Made by a program: the position numbers and the translations under genes. Under the pieces are notes generated by a model. The model was given only the letters and a program-made list of their open reading frames with translations. It made no database searches and was not told the origin of the DNA. Below are positions 34,827 through 46,000 of a DNA stretch of 64,000 nucleotides, in pieces. Origin of the DNA: G963668605 sp963793625 (GTDB lineage Bacteria > Acidobacteriota > Terriglobia > Bryobacterales > Bryobacteraceae); NCBI GenBank assembly GCA_963793625.1, contig CAWCAT010000004.1, positions 248,001 through 312,000 of the forward strand, given 5' to 3'. The number at the start of each line of letters is the position of its first letter. The stretch's first letter is position 1.

Positions 34827-35194
34827 TTGTGTGTAGCGTGGCGCTTTAGAATTTGTGGGAAGTTCTGGGAGAACGCGGAACGGGCCATGACCATGTCGGC
34901 GCCGGCTTCCTGCGCTTGCTGCTTCAACTCACCCTGCACATGCGACAGATAGCCGACGACGCTGATCGCCTTTAGTTCCGGTGTCGATTTCAGCTTACTG
35001 ATCGCCTGCAAAGGCGACAAGCTGTTGATATTCAAATCGACAACGATGAGCGTCGGGACTTCTTTGGCCTTTTCGAGCAGGTCATGTTCGGTCTTGACGA
35101 ACTCGATTTCGAGTCCGGCTCGCTTCACTGCGTCACTGATCTTGACTGTGAAGAACAGGTCTTCGACAGCCGCCAAGACTTTTTTGCGTGCCAT
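34823..35194 (-). CDS. Receiver-domain-like protein (degenerate)
   Basis: About 123 residues from MARKKVLAAVEDL; a longer open frame upstream has no homologous look and is not used. The alternating beta/alpha pattern is that of a CheY-like receiver: VEDL offers part of the acidic pocket, LIVVDLNINS has an Asp at the phospho-acceptor site, and AISVVGYLSH corresponds to the beta4 switch region. However the Lys that normally ends beta5 is missing: the stretch reads MVMARSAFSQN. It may thus be a pseudo-receiver working through protein contacts. There is no histidine kinase nearby. Confidence 0.7.
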   Translation of the reverse strand: MARKKVLAAVEDLFFTVKISDAVKRAGLEIEFVKTEHDLLEKAKEVPTLIVVDLNINSLSPLQAISKLKSTPELKAISVVGYLSHVQGELKQQAQEAGADMVMARSAFSQNFPQILKRHATHN

Positions 35195-35350
35195 AGGAAT
35201 TGTTGATGTAAGCCTGTTCCAGTTTCGGAAAACGAGTGTTGAACGGAAGGGAAGCTTAAGTATATGGCGTTTTTTGGCCCGGACGCAAGCAACACCGCAC
35301 GCGGTGTTCACCTTAGGCCGGAAAATTGTGGAACTACGCATCATTCTGGA

Positions 35351-35379
35351 TTGACACAACATGGATCTGCAGGTACGAT
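35351..35379 (+). promoter_or_regulatory. Promoter of the first PEP-CTERM gene
   Basis: TTGACA at 35351-35356, a 17-base spacer, and TACGAT at 35374-35379. The transcript would start near 35386, leaving about 50 bases of leader before ATG 35435. Confidence 0.62.
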
Positions 35380-35434
35380 TAATTACTTCCTAACATTTGT
35401 ATTCGGTTTTCTGGGAATAGTGGAGAGTCCTGGG

Positions 35435-36190
35435 ATGATAAAAGAGTCAAAGCTCTTTGCAATTTGTTGCTTCAGCGTTATCGGTTTGTTCACAACGGCA
35501 GAATCCGGATGGGCTGGATTGATCACTGCGGACGGACGGGACAACATTTACCAGTCAGAATTGGGTACTCCTGGCCAGTTCGCCATCGGCTCCGGCCAAG
35601 GTCTTATCCCGCAATACATCACAATTCCGGTGGGTGCCATCGCGATCCAGTTTTCGAGCGTGACCGGCACCTGGTGCTACATGCATGACTACTTCCCGGG
35701 TCAGGACGTCGCACCGGACGGACTTTTTCAGCCCAGCGACGGGTTTCACACAGGGACGGATTTGCAGGGAATCAACAATTATTCGGGCGTCAGGCACGAT
35801 AACCGCGTGATGTTCCTGGCTGGTTTGTTTGTGGACATCAGCGGACCGCCACTGCTCGCTCCCTCCGCTCTTGACTTCAGCGGCGCTGCGGAACAATTTG
35901 GAACGCTCAGCGCTTCCCTGGGCCAGGTATTCTTTATCGGAGATGGGCGAACCGACGGCAACCTGCTGCAGACCTTCTACGTTCCCGCAACTGCCGTCCG
36001 GCTCTATCTCGGAGCGGCCGATGGCGTGAACTTCCAGGGAATGCCCGGCTACTACTCGGATAACAGTGGTTCTCTGGACGCCACCTACGATTTCCTTTTC
36101 GTACAGGAGGCACCCGAGCCCGCAACCTGGCTGTTGATTGCAGGCGGACTGGGCGCCATGCTGCTTCGCCGTCGCGCTGTAAAGTCTTAA
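35435..36190 (+). CDS. PEP-CTERM sorting domain protein
   Basis: 251 residues from ATG 35435. A signal peptide (MIKESKLFAICCFSVIGLFT) is followed by a beta-rich mature domain that carries a lectin-like look (GTWCYMHDYFPGQDVAPDG, HDNRVMFLAGLFVDISGPP, YVPATAVRLYLGAADGVNF). The C terminus is a textbook PEP-CTERM signal: EAPEPATW, a hydrophobic stretch, then LLRRRA. In other bacteria this tail is recognised by exosortase and linked to exopolysaccharide; no exosortase gene is in the window. Preceded by a good promoter, so it is transcribed alone. Confidence 0.85.
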   Translation: MIKESKLFAICCFSVIGLFTTAESGWAGLITADGRDNIYQSELGTPGQFAIGSGQGLIPQYITIPVGAIAIQFSSVTGTWCYMHDYFPGQDVAPDGLFQPSDGFHTGTDLQGINNYSGVRHDNRVMFLAGLFVDISGPPLLAPSALDFSGAAEQFGTLSASLGQVFFIGDGRTDGNLLQTFYVPATAVRLYLGAADGVNFQGMPGYYSDNSGSLDATYDFLFVQEAPEPATWLLIAGGLGAMLLRRRAVKS

Positions 36191-36193
36191 GCC

Positions 36194-38045
36194 TTACAGC
36201 AATCGATCTTCGCTTAAACGAACCAGCGGCATCGGCTTTCCATTGCGCGATTCCGCAAAAACACCGTCCTGTTCTTTCGAAGTAGTGACTCTGGTTCCCC
36301 CCACCAGTTCCAGATCCGCCCAGCGCAGACTCGTCTTTGAGTCTGCATTTTCCGCAGCAAATGGAAGTGCAGCCATTCGTTTGGCGAAGTCGGCCGAAGT
36401 TGCCTGTCCTGCTTCCATGGCTAGCGTGAACGCTGCAAACGCCGGGTTGATTTCACTCCAACGAACCGCAACGGCCTGCGGTTCGCGAACGAAATCCACA
36501 AAGATCGTCTGGTTTCCATTTTCGGTACCCAGGCGCATTTCAGCTTTGTACTTTCCGAACACAGCATCACGCAACGCGAACCAAATTTTGACAGCTCCGC
36601 ATTGCACTGTCGCGCTGTTCTTCCCAATCAGACCCAACTTCGCAGCAGGATCGCTGATTTCCAGGCAGAGGCGCAGTGAAGCCGCCTGGAACTGGCCGTC
36701 TTTAACCATGTCGATGCTGATGTGTTTGTCGCCCCCGGGTGTGCGGAAGTTGACCAGGCCCAGCACCCGATTGCGCTCCTGGGTCGTGTAAAGCAGCGCC
36801 GACGAGAAATCGTAATCGTCCTTCATGAAACGAAGCTGGGCAAACTTCGCCGGACGCTCCGGACCACCCCAGTACGCGACCAGGCAGCGCCGTTGAATCC
36901 AGAAGTCACCTCGATTCGCCGAGCCCAGGCAGTAGTCCTTCTCGAGCCAGGTAGTACCCTGAACACTGGGGATGAACCATTCGCGATGTTGTCGCGCTGG
37001 GCGGTCCTCCAGGAATCTGGCCGCGAGCTTATCCGGGCAGCGGTAATCAACAATCCCGATTTCGCCGCTTCCAGTCTTCTCGGCGCGGATCTCAGCCAAT
37101 GAGACAAACGGCAATCGGCCGCCCAGGGCTTTTTGTAGCCAGACCGGTCGCCCAATGTCCGTGGAATAGCAGCGGCTCATCGGTCCAGCCAGTTGCCTGG
37201 TTGGAACATGCCAATGCTGGGCCAATTGCAGCCATTGGCGCTCGTGTAGTTTCGCATTGAGCGCGAGCACTGCCTCGTCCTTCACGAACATCCTGATGCG
37301 CGTCAGATTGACGATTGTGACGTTCGCGTAGGTGGGGCTGTTGTATTCCGCAAAGCTTCCGCACTCGTCCACGGTCTTTGCAAATCGTTTCTGGCGGTCC
37401 GCCGCGTATTCCCAAAGTGCAGTATCTCCCAGCAGTTGGGCGGCCGCCATCGTCACGAACGTGCCTTGCACCGCAATATTCGTGTAACCCATGCTGACGT
37501 TTCTGCGCTTCACTGAGTACGCGGCGTGGCGAATCGCTTCGAGCACGCGTTTTCGTAACGCATCCGGCAGGCGCGCTCCGTGCCGCAGTTCGATCATTAG
37601 CAGCAGCGAGCCGTTAAAGTCCGCCCAATTAAAATCCGCCGGCTTCATTGTCGGCGCGGGTTCTTCCAGATAGTAGCCCCAGATTCCGTAAAAACGGCCC
37701 GCCGGATCCGTCTCCTGAATGCTGATCAGCCGATCAATGACCTTCTCCGCGCGTGCGGCACGCTCTTTCCCACCCGCATCCAGCAGTAGCAATGCGTATT
37801 CCAGCGAATCGCGCGTGGGGTGCACCACTGTCGCGCGCAGTGCCGAGTGGTAGTTGTACTGGGCCACCGACCTTGCGCTGCAGCATGGATTCCTTCGGGT
37901 CGAAGTTCGGGTCCATGATCCCAAGCGCGGATTCGATAAGAGCACGGTCCCATTCCGGTGTCCATACATCTGGGGCAGGTTTTGCGGACAAGCTGGGCGC
38001 GGCGGCAGCAGCCATCAAGAGGAGATTGGATTCTCTGCGGGTCAT
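36194..38045 (-). pseudogene. Exported alpha/alpha-toroid-like protein of unknown function, one frameshift
   Basis: The ATG at 38045 opens MTRRESNLLLMAAAAAPSLS, a signal peptide with Arg-Arg that may be Tat-dependent. The frame breaks at about 37868: dropping one G joins ESMLQRKV directly to AQYNYHSALRATVVHP, giving a 616-residue protein. The first ~350 residues are helical with repeated aromatic-rich helices (FNWADFNGSLLLMIELRHGA, YTNIAVQGTFVTMAAAQLLG, ECGSFAEYNSPTYANVTIV), reminiscent of alginate lyase and heparinase toroids; the C-terminal third is beta-rich. A polysaccharide lyase or glycan-binding role is possible, but no catalytic set is certain. I do not recognise the family. Confidence 0.62.
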
Positions 38046-38084
38046 CGCTAACCATCTTACAAGCAGCGACGACGCGAGTGCGAT

Positions 38085-39086
38085 TTAGTGATCGCGCTCG
38101 GTCACAAGATCGGTGATGGCGATCAATGCCCGCTGATAGGTGGAATCAGGGAATTCGCTCATCATGCTGCGGGCTTTTTCCGTAAACGTGTTTGCGCGCT
38201 CGCGAGCGCGCTCCACGCCGTGATACTTGTTCACCAAAGCGAGAATCTTGCGGAAGCCAACGGCTTCATAGTTCCCGTCGCGCAGCACGGTTTCCACCAT
38301 GCGGCGTTCTTCTGCATCAGCGCTCTGCAAAGTATAAATCAGTGGTAGCGTGACCTTGCCCTCGCGGAGATCGTTGCCAACAGGCTTACCAAGGATCTTT
38401 TCGCGCGACGTGAAATCGAGAATATCGTCCACCAACTGGAACGCGATACCGAGGTTCCAGCCATATTCGCCGAGACGCGATTCCGTCTGGTCGTCGGCGC
38501 CGCCAGCTATCGCACCCAGGCGCGCAGCGACCGCAAAGAGGCTGGCGGTTTTGCGATCCACCAGTTCCATGTAATCAGCCTCTGTGATTGCGATTTTGCC
38601 GATACGCTCCAGTTGAAGGATTTCGCCTTCCACCATCATCTGCGTCAGGCCAATCAGCAAATCGAGCACATGAAAACTGCGCTCACGCAGCGCCATCTGG
38701 AACGCCTGCATGTACAGCCAGTCGCCCGCAAGCACGGAAGCGTGATTGCCCCAGACCACATTGGCGGATGGCCTGCCTCGCCGTGTCTCCGCGACGTCTA
38801 TCACATCGTCGTGGACCAGGGTCGCGCTGTGTATCATTTCGATAACAGCTGCGAGCCGGATAGCTGCTTCGGTAGGTTCAGAAATCAGACGGGAGCAGAG
38901 CAGGAGCAACGTAGGCCGGAGTCGTTTTCCGCCGCTCGAATGAACGTGTTTGCCGATGGCAGCAATCGCATCCACAGAGGCGACAGACTCGAGGCTCATC
39001 TCGCGTTCTACCCTCTGGAGATCGGTTTGCACCAAATCCAGGATCTCCCTGGCGGTCAGCGATTGCCCAATCTTACTGAATCCCAT
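38085..39086 (-). CDS. Polyprenyl diphosphate synthase, IspB-like
   Basis: 333 residues from ATG 39086. The two aspartate-rich motifs of trans-prenyltransferases are present: LVHDDVIDVAETRRGRPS (DDxxD with the following Arg-Arg) and AFQLVDDILDFTSREKILGK (second DDxxD), together with GGKRLRPTLLLLCS. It extends allylic diphosphates with isopentenyl diphosphate, most likely to a C35-C45 chain for quinone side chains. Small residues ahead of the first motif fit a long-chain product, but length cannot be read exactly. It lies 14 bases after the tatD stop in the larC-metG-tatD series on the same strand. Confidence 0.92.
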   Translation of the reverse strand: MGFSKIGQSLTAREILDLVQTDLQRVEREMSLESVASVDAIAAIGKHVHSSGGKRLRPTLLLLCSRLISEPTEAAIRLAAVIEMIHSATLVHDDVIDVAETRRGRPSANVVWGNHASVLAGDWLYMQAFQMALRERSFHVLDLLIGLTQMMVEGEILQLERIGKIAITEADYMELVDRKTASLFAVAARLGAIAGGADDQTESRLGEYGWNLGIAFQLVDDILDFTSREKILGKPVGNDLREGKVTLPLIYTLQSADAEERRMVETVLRDGNYEAVGFRKILALVNKYHGVERARERANTFTEKARSMMSEFPDSTYQRALIAITDLVTERDH

Positions 39087-39100
39087 CGAATTGTTCCAGT

Positions 39101-39880
39101 TTACCCATTGCCGGCTTCCCGCTGCAAACACAGCATACGAAAGTTAGCTGTTGTGACGCGCGCCAGATGTTCAAAACTAACCTGTTTCAGTACCGCCAGG
39201 TGCCGCGCAGTATTCACCACATAGGCTGGTTCATTCCGTTTTCCGCGATTTGGCACAGGCGCCAGATACGGTGCGTCGGTTTCTATCAGCATACGATCCA
39301 GCGGAGTTATTCGAGCGGCAGCCTGTACCTCCAGAGCCTTCGGATAGGTCACGATGCCGGCGAAACTGAGATGAAACCCGAGATCCAGCGAACGCTGCGC
39401 TTCCGCCGGCCCACCCGAAAAACAGTGCATGATACCCGGCTGACCAGCACCCAACAAGCGAAAAGTGTCATCCCACGCCTCGCGCGTGTGAATCACAATC
39501 GGCTTGCCAACCTCCCGTGCAATCGCGAGCTGTTGTTCGAAAACTGCCTGTTGCGTGTCGCGCGGAGAAAAATCGTAGTGGTAATCCAAACCGATCTCCC
39601 CAATTCCGACAACCTTTGGATGCCCCGCAAGCTCTCTCAGCTTGCGAAAAGTTTCCGGGCTGGCCTTTGCCGCATCGTGAGGATGCACTCCGACAGTCGC
39701 ATAAATGAACGGATACTTTTCAGCCAGCCGCAACGCGCATTCCAGATCGGGCGGACCGTCGCCCGTTCCGATTGCGAGCATCAAATCAACGCCCGCTTCC
39801 AGGGCCCGACCAATTACGGCTTCCCTGTCTTCGTTAAACTTTTCGTCGTCAAGGTGGCAGTGCGAGTCCACCAGACTCAT
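39101..39880 (-). CDS. tatD: TatD family metal-dependent DNase
   Basis: 259 residues from ATG 39880, whose first bases overlap the metG stop (ATGA). VDSHCHLDDEKF gives the HxH metal site, VGIGEIGLDYHYD the bridging Glu, IVIHTREAWDD and MHCFSG the later histidines, and IETDAPYLAP the final Asp. TatD proteins are 3'-5' exonucleases or tRNA/DNA quality-control hydrolases. The metG-tatD pairing is widely seen among bacteria, which supports the call. Confidence 0.93.
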   Translation of the reverse strand: MSLVDSHCHLDDEKFNEDREAVIGRALEAGVDLMLAIGTGDGPPDLECALRLAEKYPFIYATVGVHPHDAAKASPETFRKLRELAGHPKVVGIGEIGLDYHYDFSPRDTQQAVFEQQLAIAREVGKPIVIHTREAWDDTFRLLGAGQPGIMHCFSGGPAEAQRSLDLGFHLSFAGIVTYPKALEVQAAARITPLDRMLIETDAPYLAPVPNRGKRNEPAYVVNTARHLAVLKQVSFEHLARVTTANFRMLCLQREAGNG

Positions 39881-41815
39881 TTGAGCCGTGCCCCCACGGG
39901 AACATCTTCCAGAAAGCTTGCCAGCACTGGAAGGCCGTCTTCGAGCGATGCCGCCATAACCATCCCTTGTGATGGGATGCCGCGCAATTTGCGTGGCTGC
40001 AAATTCGCTACGATGCAAACCTTGCGGCCAACCAGTTGTTCCGGATTATAGGCCAGGGCGATTCCTGCGACGATGCTGCGCGGCTCGGGTTCCCCAATAT
40101 CGACCATCATGTGAACTAGTTTGTCGGCGCCCTTTACTTGCTGAGCGGATTTCACCAGACCAACGCGAATCTCCACTTTTGAGAAATCGTCGATGGTGAT
40201 GTACTTCGATGCTTCTTCAGCAACATCCGCCACCGGCGCTGCTTCTATCGTCTTACCCATCAGCGCTGCCTGTCGAATCGTTTCTTTCACTTCAAGTTCG
40301 CGCATGGTCTCGATAGCAGGCTTCGCCTCGATGCGCGGGAACACGGCAACAGGAGTGCCGATTTTCTGGCCGACTGTCAGCCCGCCCCATTTGAGATCCG
40401 CAAGCTTGTAATCTTCCAGCGTTCCTGCCGGGTAGCCCAACTGCTCCCAGATTTTTTCGCTGGAAACAGGAATAATCGGATAGAGCAAAACGGTTGCGAT
40501 GCGCAGTACTTCGGCCGCAGTGTAGAGTGTGTCGTCCAGGAGTGCCTGCGAATCGGCATCCTCTTTTTTCCACATTTTCCACGGCGCGCGCTGCACGATG
40601 AATTTATCGATTGCCGAGAGCAGCGTCCAGAGCGTTTCCAGGCCCTTCGAGTATTCAAAGTTCTCAAACGATGCAATAACGGATTTGATCGTCTCTTCAG
40701 CCTGTGCCGCAATTTCGGAATCGCCGGCCTTGGGCACGACGCCTTCGCGGTACTGCTGGATCATGCTCAGCGTACGGCTGGCCAGATTGCCGAGTCCGTT
40801 CGCGAGATCAGAATTATAACGGCCTACGAGTGCGTCGTAACTAAACGCGCCGTCCTGTCCGAAGACAATCTCGCGCAACAGGAAATAGCGCAGCGCATCG
40901 ACGCCCATTACGTCCGCAATCGGCGTGGCACGCACGATGTTGCCGCGCGACTTGCTCATCTTGTCGTTCTCAAACAGCAGCCAGCCGTGCGCGAAGATCC
41001 GCTTTGGCAGCGGCAAGCCGGCAGCCATCAGAAATGCGGGCCAGTAGAGCGCATGGAAGCGGACGATTTCCTTGCCAATTAGATGCAGATCCGCCGGCCA
41101 CAGGTCCTCGCCTTCCACCGCGCTCATGTACGTGGTGAGCGCGTCGAACCAGACATAGAAGACGTGATTGCCCGGACGCGGAACGGGGATGCCCCACTTG
41201 ATTGACGTGCGGCTGATCGAGAGATCGTTCAAGCCCTGTTTGAGGAACGCCTGCACTTCATTGCGCCGCGATTCCGGCTGAATGTACTGCGGGTTATCAT
41301 CGTAAAACTTCACGAGCGTATCGGTGAAAGCCGAGAGCTTGAAGAAGTAGTTCTCTTCCGTTACGGTCTCCGTGGGGCGTCCGCAATCGGGACACGGATC
41401 ACCCGGCTTTGCCTCATTCACATACAGTTCGCAGTTGGTGCAGTACTGCCCGGTGTAAGAACCCTTGTAGATGTAGCCGTTCTTCTCACAGAGATCGAAA
41501 GATCTCCTGCACTTTCTTGTGATGCTGCGGATTTGTGGTCCGTTGAAAGCGGTCGATCTTCAGACCAAGCCGTTCCCACTGCTGCCGGAACTCATCGGAA
41601 ATGATCTTCGTGAATTCCTCGGGTGTTTTGCCGGCAGCCTTCGCGGAACGCTCCACTTTCTGCCCATGCTCATCGGTTCCCGTCGTCAGCACGACGTCGT
41701 AGCCCTGCATCGTTTTGAAGCGGCGGATCAGGTCCGCAACAATAGTCGTGTAGGCATGCCCGATGTGCGGGGCGGCGTTCACGTAGTAGATCGGTGTTGT
41801 CAGATAGTATTTCAT
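39877..41815 (-). pseudogene. metG: Methionyl-tRNA synthetase, one frameshift
   Basis: ATG 41815 overlaps the larC stop. The first 109 codons hold LTTPIYYVNAAPHIGHAYTT (HIGH motif). Near 41494 one extra base causes a stop after EIFRSL; without it the chain continues EIFRLCEKNGYIYKGSYTGQ and YCTNCELYVNEAKPGDPC, the zinc-knuckle insertion. The rest is intact: NDKMSKSRGN (KMSKS loop) and a C-terminal EMAP/Trbp111 tRNA-binding domain (FSKVEIRVGLVKSAQQVKGA). The repaired protein is about 645 residues, as usual. Because MetG is normally essential and the rest is perfectly conserved, the break is best explained as sequence error. Confidence 0.93.
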
Positions 41816-42969
41816 CGAGAATTTTTCAGATAGGCCAGACTTGCCTGCGCCAGCACTTCTTTCAGCGGAACGCGCTTTTCCTGCGCGATCTGGCGGCAGT
41901 CGTCATACTCAGGCGCGTAGGCGCCGGATTCGGAAACTTTAATGCGCACAATGCCGTGCGGCGTTTCAACTTCTATGATGCGGCGCGCCTGCACACGGCG
42001 TTCTACGGGATACATGCGCAACCCGAGTGTCGGCGTTTCGTCGAATATGATTTGCGCCAGGGCGTCACGATCTTCCGTCTTCGCAATCACGCTTAGCATG
42101 GTCCCCGGCCGACTCTTTTTCATCAGCAGCGGCGACATTGTTACGTCGAGCGCGCCGCTCTTGAGCAGGCGGTCCATCGTGTAGCCCAATACCTGCGGCG
42201 TGCAATCGTCAATGTTAGCTTCGATAACCGCAACCGTTGTCGCTTCCTTTGCACCAGTCGTCTCGCCGATCAGTACACGAAGCACGTTGGCATGTTCCTG
42301 AATTTCGCGATCCCCTGCCCCGTAACCGATCGAAGCGATCTTGAGCGGTGGCATCGCGCCGAATTGGGCCGCGAGTGTACATGCGATTGCTGCGCCTGTA
42401 GGGGTCGTCAGTTCCATCGCGGGCCCGCGCGCATACAAAGGCTTTCCCGCCAGCAGTTCCGCCGTAGCGGGCGCCGGAACGGGCAATACGCCGTGCTCTG
42501 TATTCACCGTGCCGCTGCCGACGTTAATCGGCGAGCAGTAGATCGCTTCCACGCCAAGCAGATCGAGCCCGACACAGGCGCCGACGATGTCGCAGATCGA
42601 GTCAACCGCACCCACTTCGTGGAAATGGACCTTCTCGATGGCAACGCCGTGCACCTTCGCTTCAGCTTCGCCGAGCCTGCCAAAAATGGCAGCCGCATCG
42701 CGTTTCGCGCGATCGGAAATGGCAGCGCCTTCGATCATCTTGAGAATGTGCGGCAAATGGCGATGACTCTTGGTTTCGCCGCCTTCGACGTGAAACTTTG
42801 AAGCCGCGATACCACGCCGCTTAGTCTTTTCCACGCGAAACGTCGCGCTCGTGCCCACGGAAGTCAACGCGTCCGTGAGCGCCGCAACGTCCGCGCCGGC
42901 GTCGATGAGCGCGCCCACTGTCATGTCGCCGCTGATTCCGGCAAATGCGTCCAGGTAACAGATTTTCAT
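41812..42969 (-). CDS. larC: Nickel insertion protein LarC
   Basis: 385 residues. MKICYLDAFAGISGDMTVGA is the family N terminus, followed by KVHFHEVGAVDSICDIVGAC, VGSGTVNTEHGVLPVPAPAT, TPTGAAIACTLA and a C-terminal part with VIEANIDDCTPQVLGY and ETPTLGLRMYPVERRVQARR. LarC inserts nickel into the pyridinium pincer cofactor of lactate racemase in a CTP-dependent way. In some lactobacilli larC is split and read by frameshift; here it is one frame. No larA, larB or larE is in the window, so the client enzyme is elsewhere. Its stop overlaps metG. Confidence 0.9.
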   Translation of the reverse strand: MKICYLDAFAGISGDMTVGALIDAGADVAALTDALTSVGTSATFRVEKTKRRGIAASKFHVEGGETKSHRHLPHILKMIEGAAISDRAKRDAAAIFGRLGEAEAKVHGVAIEKVHFHEVGAVDSICDIVGACVGLDLLGVEAIYCSPINVGSGTVNTEHGVLPVPAPATAELLAGKPLYARGPAMELTTPTGAAIACTLAAQFGAMPPLKIASIGYGAGDREIQEHANVLRVLIGETTGAKEATTVAVIEANIDDCTPQVLGYTMDRLLKSGALDVTMSPLLMKKSRPGTMLSVIAKTEDRDALAQIIFDETPTLGLRMYPVERRVQARRIIEVETPHGIVRIKVSESGAYAPEYDDCRQIAQEKRVPLKEVLAQASLAYLKNSR

Positions 42970-43020
42970 GCTGATCGAAAGAGATGGAAACTCTTATTAT
43001 CCTACAGCCCCCAAGCGAGC

Positions 43021-46000
43021 CTAGGATCCAACTTCGCAGAGTCCGTCATAAAACGGACACTTGCGGCAATGTTCGCCCTCTCGCATCGGGAACTCGAGCG
43101 ACTCCTGGCTGGCCCGAAAATCCTGAATCAACGTGCCTAGCAAGTCTTCCGAACCCACTTCGATGAACTCCGCGGTGTTATCGCGCAGCAGGTACAGGCA
43201 AATCTTGTTTACCTTCCGCCCTAATTGCCGGCTGAGCGCCGCGGCGTAAAAGCGCAGTTGCATGCCGTAAGTTTCCAGCTTTTGCGCGCGCGTCTGTTCT
43301 TGAAAGCGGTCCGTCTTGTAATCGACGATGATCAACTCGCCGCCTTCTTCAAACCACAGGTCGATCTGGCCTCGCAGTACAAGTTCATCCAGCGCGAAAA
43401 TAAACGCGCTTTCGCGACCGCTTCTCTCAGCGCGCGCGGCCCGCTTCCCTAGCTCGCTTTTTTCGAAGCGTGATGCAAGCTCGATTACGCTTGCATCCGG
43501 CGTGCCGTCGCGTACGCCGGCCAACCACGCATGCACGGCCTGACCCAATTCGGCCGCGTCCATTTCGTCGTGAACCTCATACTCAGGCTCGTCTTCGAAA
43601 TCCACGCGTAGCGGCGTGGCCGTCTGCCACCCTAGATAGTTACCCAGGAAGTAGCGGCGCGGACATTCGCGGAAGCGCACGAGCGCGGTCACCGATGCGG
43701 TCGAATCGTACTGCCCTGCCCTTCCGGGTTGCGCGAGCAGCGTTGTGCTGTCTTCTTCGTCAGTGATCCTGGAATCGAATTGATTCGTGGCGATTTGATT
43801 AGTTCGCCAAAGTCGTATGGAGAAATCGCAGCCTTCTGGCGTAATGATTGCAGGTTGCGTATCCACATCTTTTGGATCGAACCGAAACGCGTCCGAGACG
43901 AGTTTCGGCCAGTTGCAGGGAGTAGTTTTATTCTTTGCGAACGAGAGCACCAGGTGCTGCTCCGCGCGTGTCATCGCCACGAACAACAGGCGATCCGCTT
44001 CTTTCTTCTCGCGATCGCTGGCTGCTTGCGCATTCTCCTCGTGAATCGCATCCGGCACTGAATCTATGGCACCGGGCACACGCCAGCGCGCGCCCAGCCC
44101 AAACTCGTTGGAATAGCAAAGATCGGGTTGGCCCTGCCTCACACCAGATTGCATCGAATCCAGAAACACCACAGGAAATTCGAGGCCCTTGGCTGCGTGA
44201 ATCGACATCATCCTCACAGCGTTGGTTGTATCGTCGGGCGGCGCCTCACCTTCCGATCTCGCTCCGCGCCGTGCCTGCAGATCATCCAGCAACTCACCCA
44301 ATGGACCAGGCTCATTCGTCCACAGATCCCGCACCAGACTCAGAAACTTTTCGACGTTGCTGCAGCCGCGTGCATCCAGGCCGCCCTCGTAGTCGGAATC
44401 ATCCATCGCACGCGCTACCAACCGGTCCGGCGACACATAACCTATCAGCGGACGCAGTTGCTGCAGTTGATCCCGCAAACGTTCCAACTTCAGCGCCTCT
44501 TGCGGATCCAGCGACATTGCGCTGATTTGCGCTAAAGCACCAGCGAGATCGGCTACCTGCTTCATTCGCAAAAGCGTCTCATCTGTCACGCCACAAAGCG
44601 GCGAGCGCAGCACCGCGGCGAGGCTGATTTCATCAAGCGGATTTTCAAGCACCCGCAGAAAACGGACCAGATCCGTGACTTCCTGCGCCTCATAGAAACT
44701 GCTGCCGCGACCCACGACGCAAGGAATTCCGAAGTTTCGAAAGGCCTCTTCGATTTTTCCCATCGGTCCGCTTTTACGCACCAGCACAGCGATGTCGCTA
44801 AAGCGCAACGGTCTGCGTTTCTCTTCGTCCTTGCTGTCCTGGATGATCAGCCGACCTTCAAGTTCCCGGATACGCTGCGCAATCCAGCTCGCCTCTTTCG
44901 CAGCCAGGTCCTCGCCTTTTTCACCGCTGACAACGATCACTTCCACCGATGGCTCCGGCTTGTCGTCAAACTGCCGGGCCGGCTGGAAATCGAGCGGCTC
45001 GATTCCTGCCGTCGAGCCCACCACCGCTGTTACCGCGCTCAGGATTGCGCCGCGCGTGCGATGATTTTCGCGCAGGCGATCGATGGTCTCACCCTGTTCC
45101 TCCAGTTCGTCGCGATAGCCGCAAAAGACCTGCGGCTCCGCGTGACGGAAGCTGTAAATCGATTGGTTGATGTCGCCCACTGCAAAGAAGCTGCCCGGAG
45201 TCCGTAGCAGCTGCACCAGCGTCCACTGCAACGGATTCGTATCCTGCAATTCGTCCATCAGAATCGCGTCGAACAAACGCTGGGTGCTTTCACGAACCTG
45301 CTGATTGCCGGCTAGCAGTTGAATCGTCGATCGTTCGAGATCCGCGAAATCGAGTGCTCCGCGGCTGCGTTTGCTCTCCGAGTAAATCTCGTCAACACGC
45401 AACAAAAGTTGCCAGAGAGCCTGGCGCTGGGGCTTGAAATATTCGAATGCTAGTGAACTCCGCAGAACAGGAATGCGTTCATCGCGCAGCACCTTCAATC
45501 CGACACGCACCTCACTTTTGTTTTTCAGTTTTGCCAGATTGCACTTAAGCGTTCCGAGCACCTCGAAGTGCGCCGAACAGAGCGGTACGTCTCTCAATGC
45601 GCGAACTGCGTTCCACCACGGCTGCAGATTCGCCATCGCCTCCTTCTGGCTCTCATTCCAGCCGATCAGCGGATCGCAAAAAATCTCCTCGGCCTCCGCC
45701 GCAAAGTCAGCGAAGCTTAGCAGCTCCGGTTCCAGCTGGGCGTCACTGCTGCCGATACGCATCGCCTCATAGACGTTGGCCAGACAGCCCGGCAGATCAT
45801 ACGCACTCAACGCATTCAATAGCTCGCGGAAGGCAGGGAGGTCACGATCCACCAATTCGTTGAGAGCCTGTTCGATCGCCGCACTCAGTTCGTCGCTGGC
45901 CTGCAGTTCATCGAGTACAGTGAATTGCGGATCAACTTCCGCCGAAATCGCGTTCTCTCGCAGGAAGCGCGCGCAGAACCCGTGCATCGTCGAAACCCAG

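Noticed and set aside
42484..42801. Antisense and alternate-frame open frames over housekeeping genes such as larC, metG and sucC
   Set aside because: They arise from codon bias in GC-rich DNA, lack RBS and family motifs, and lie wholly over well recognised genes.
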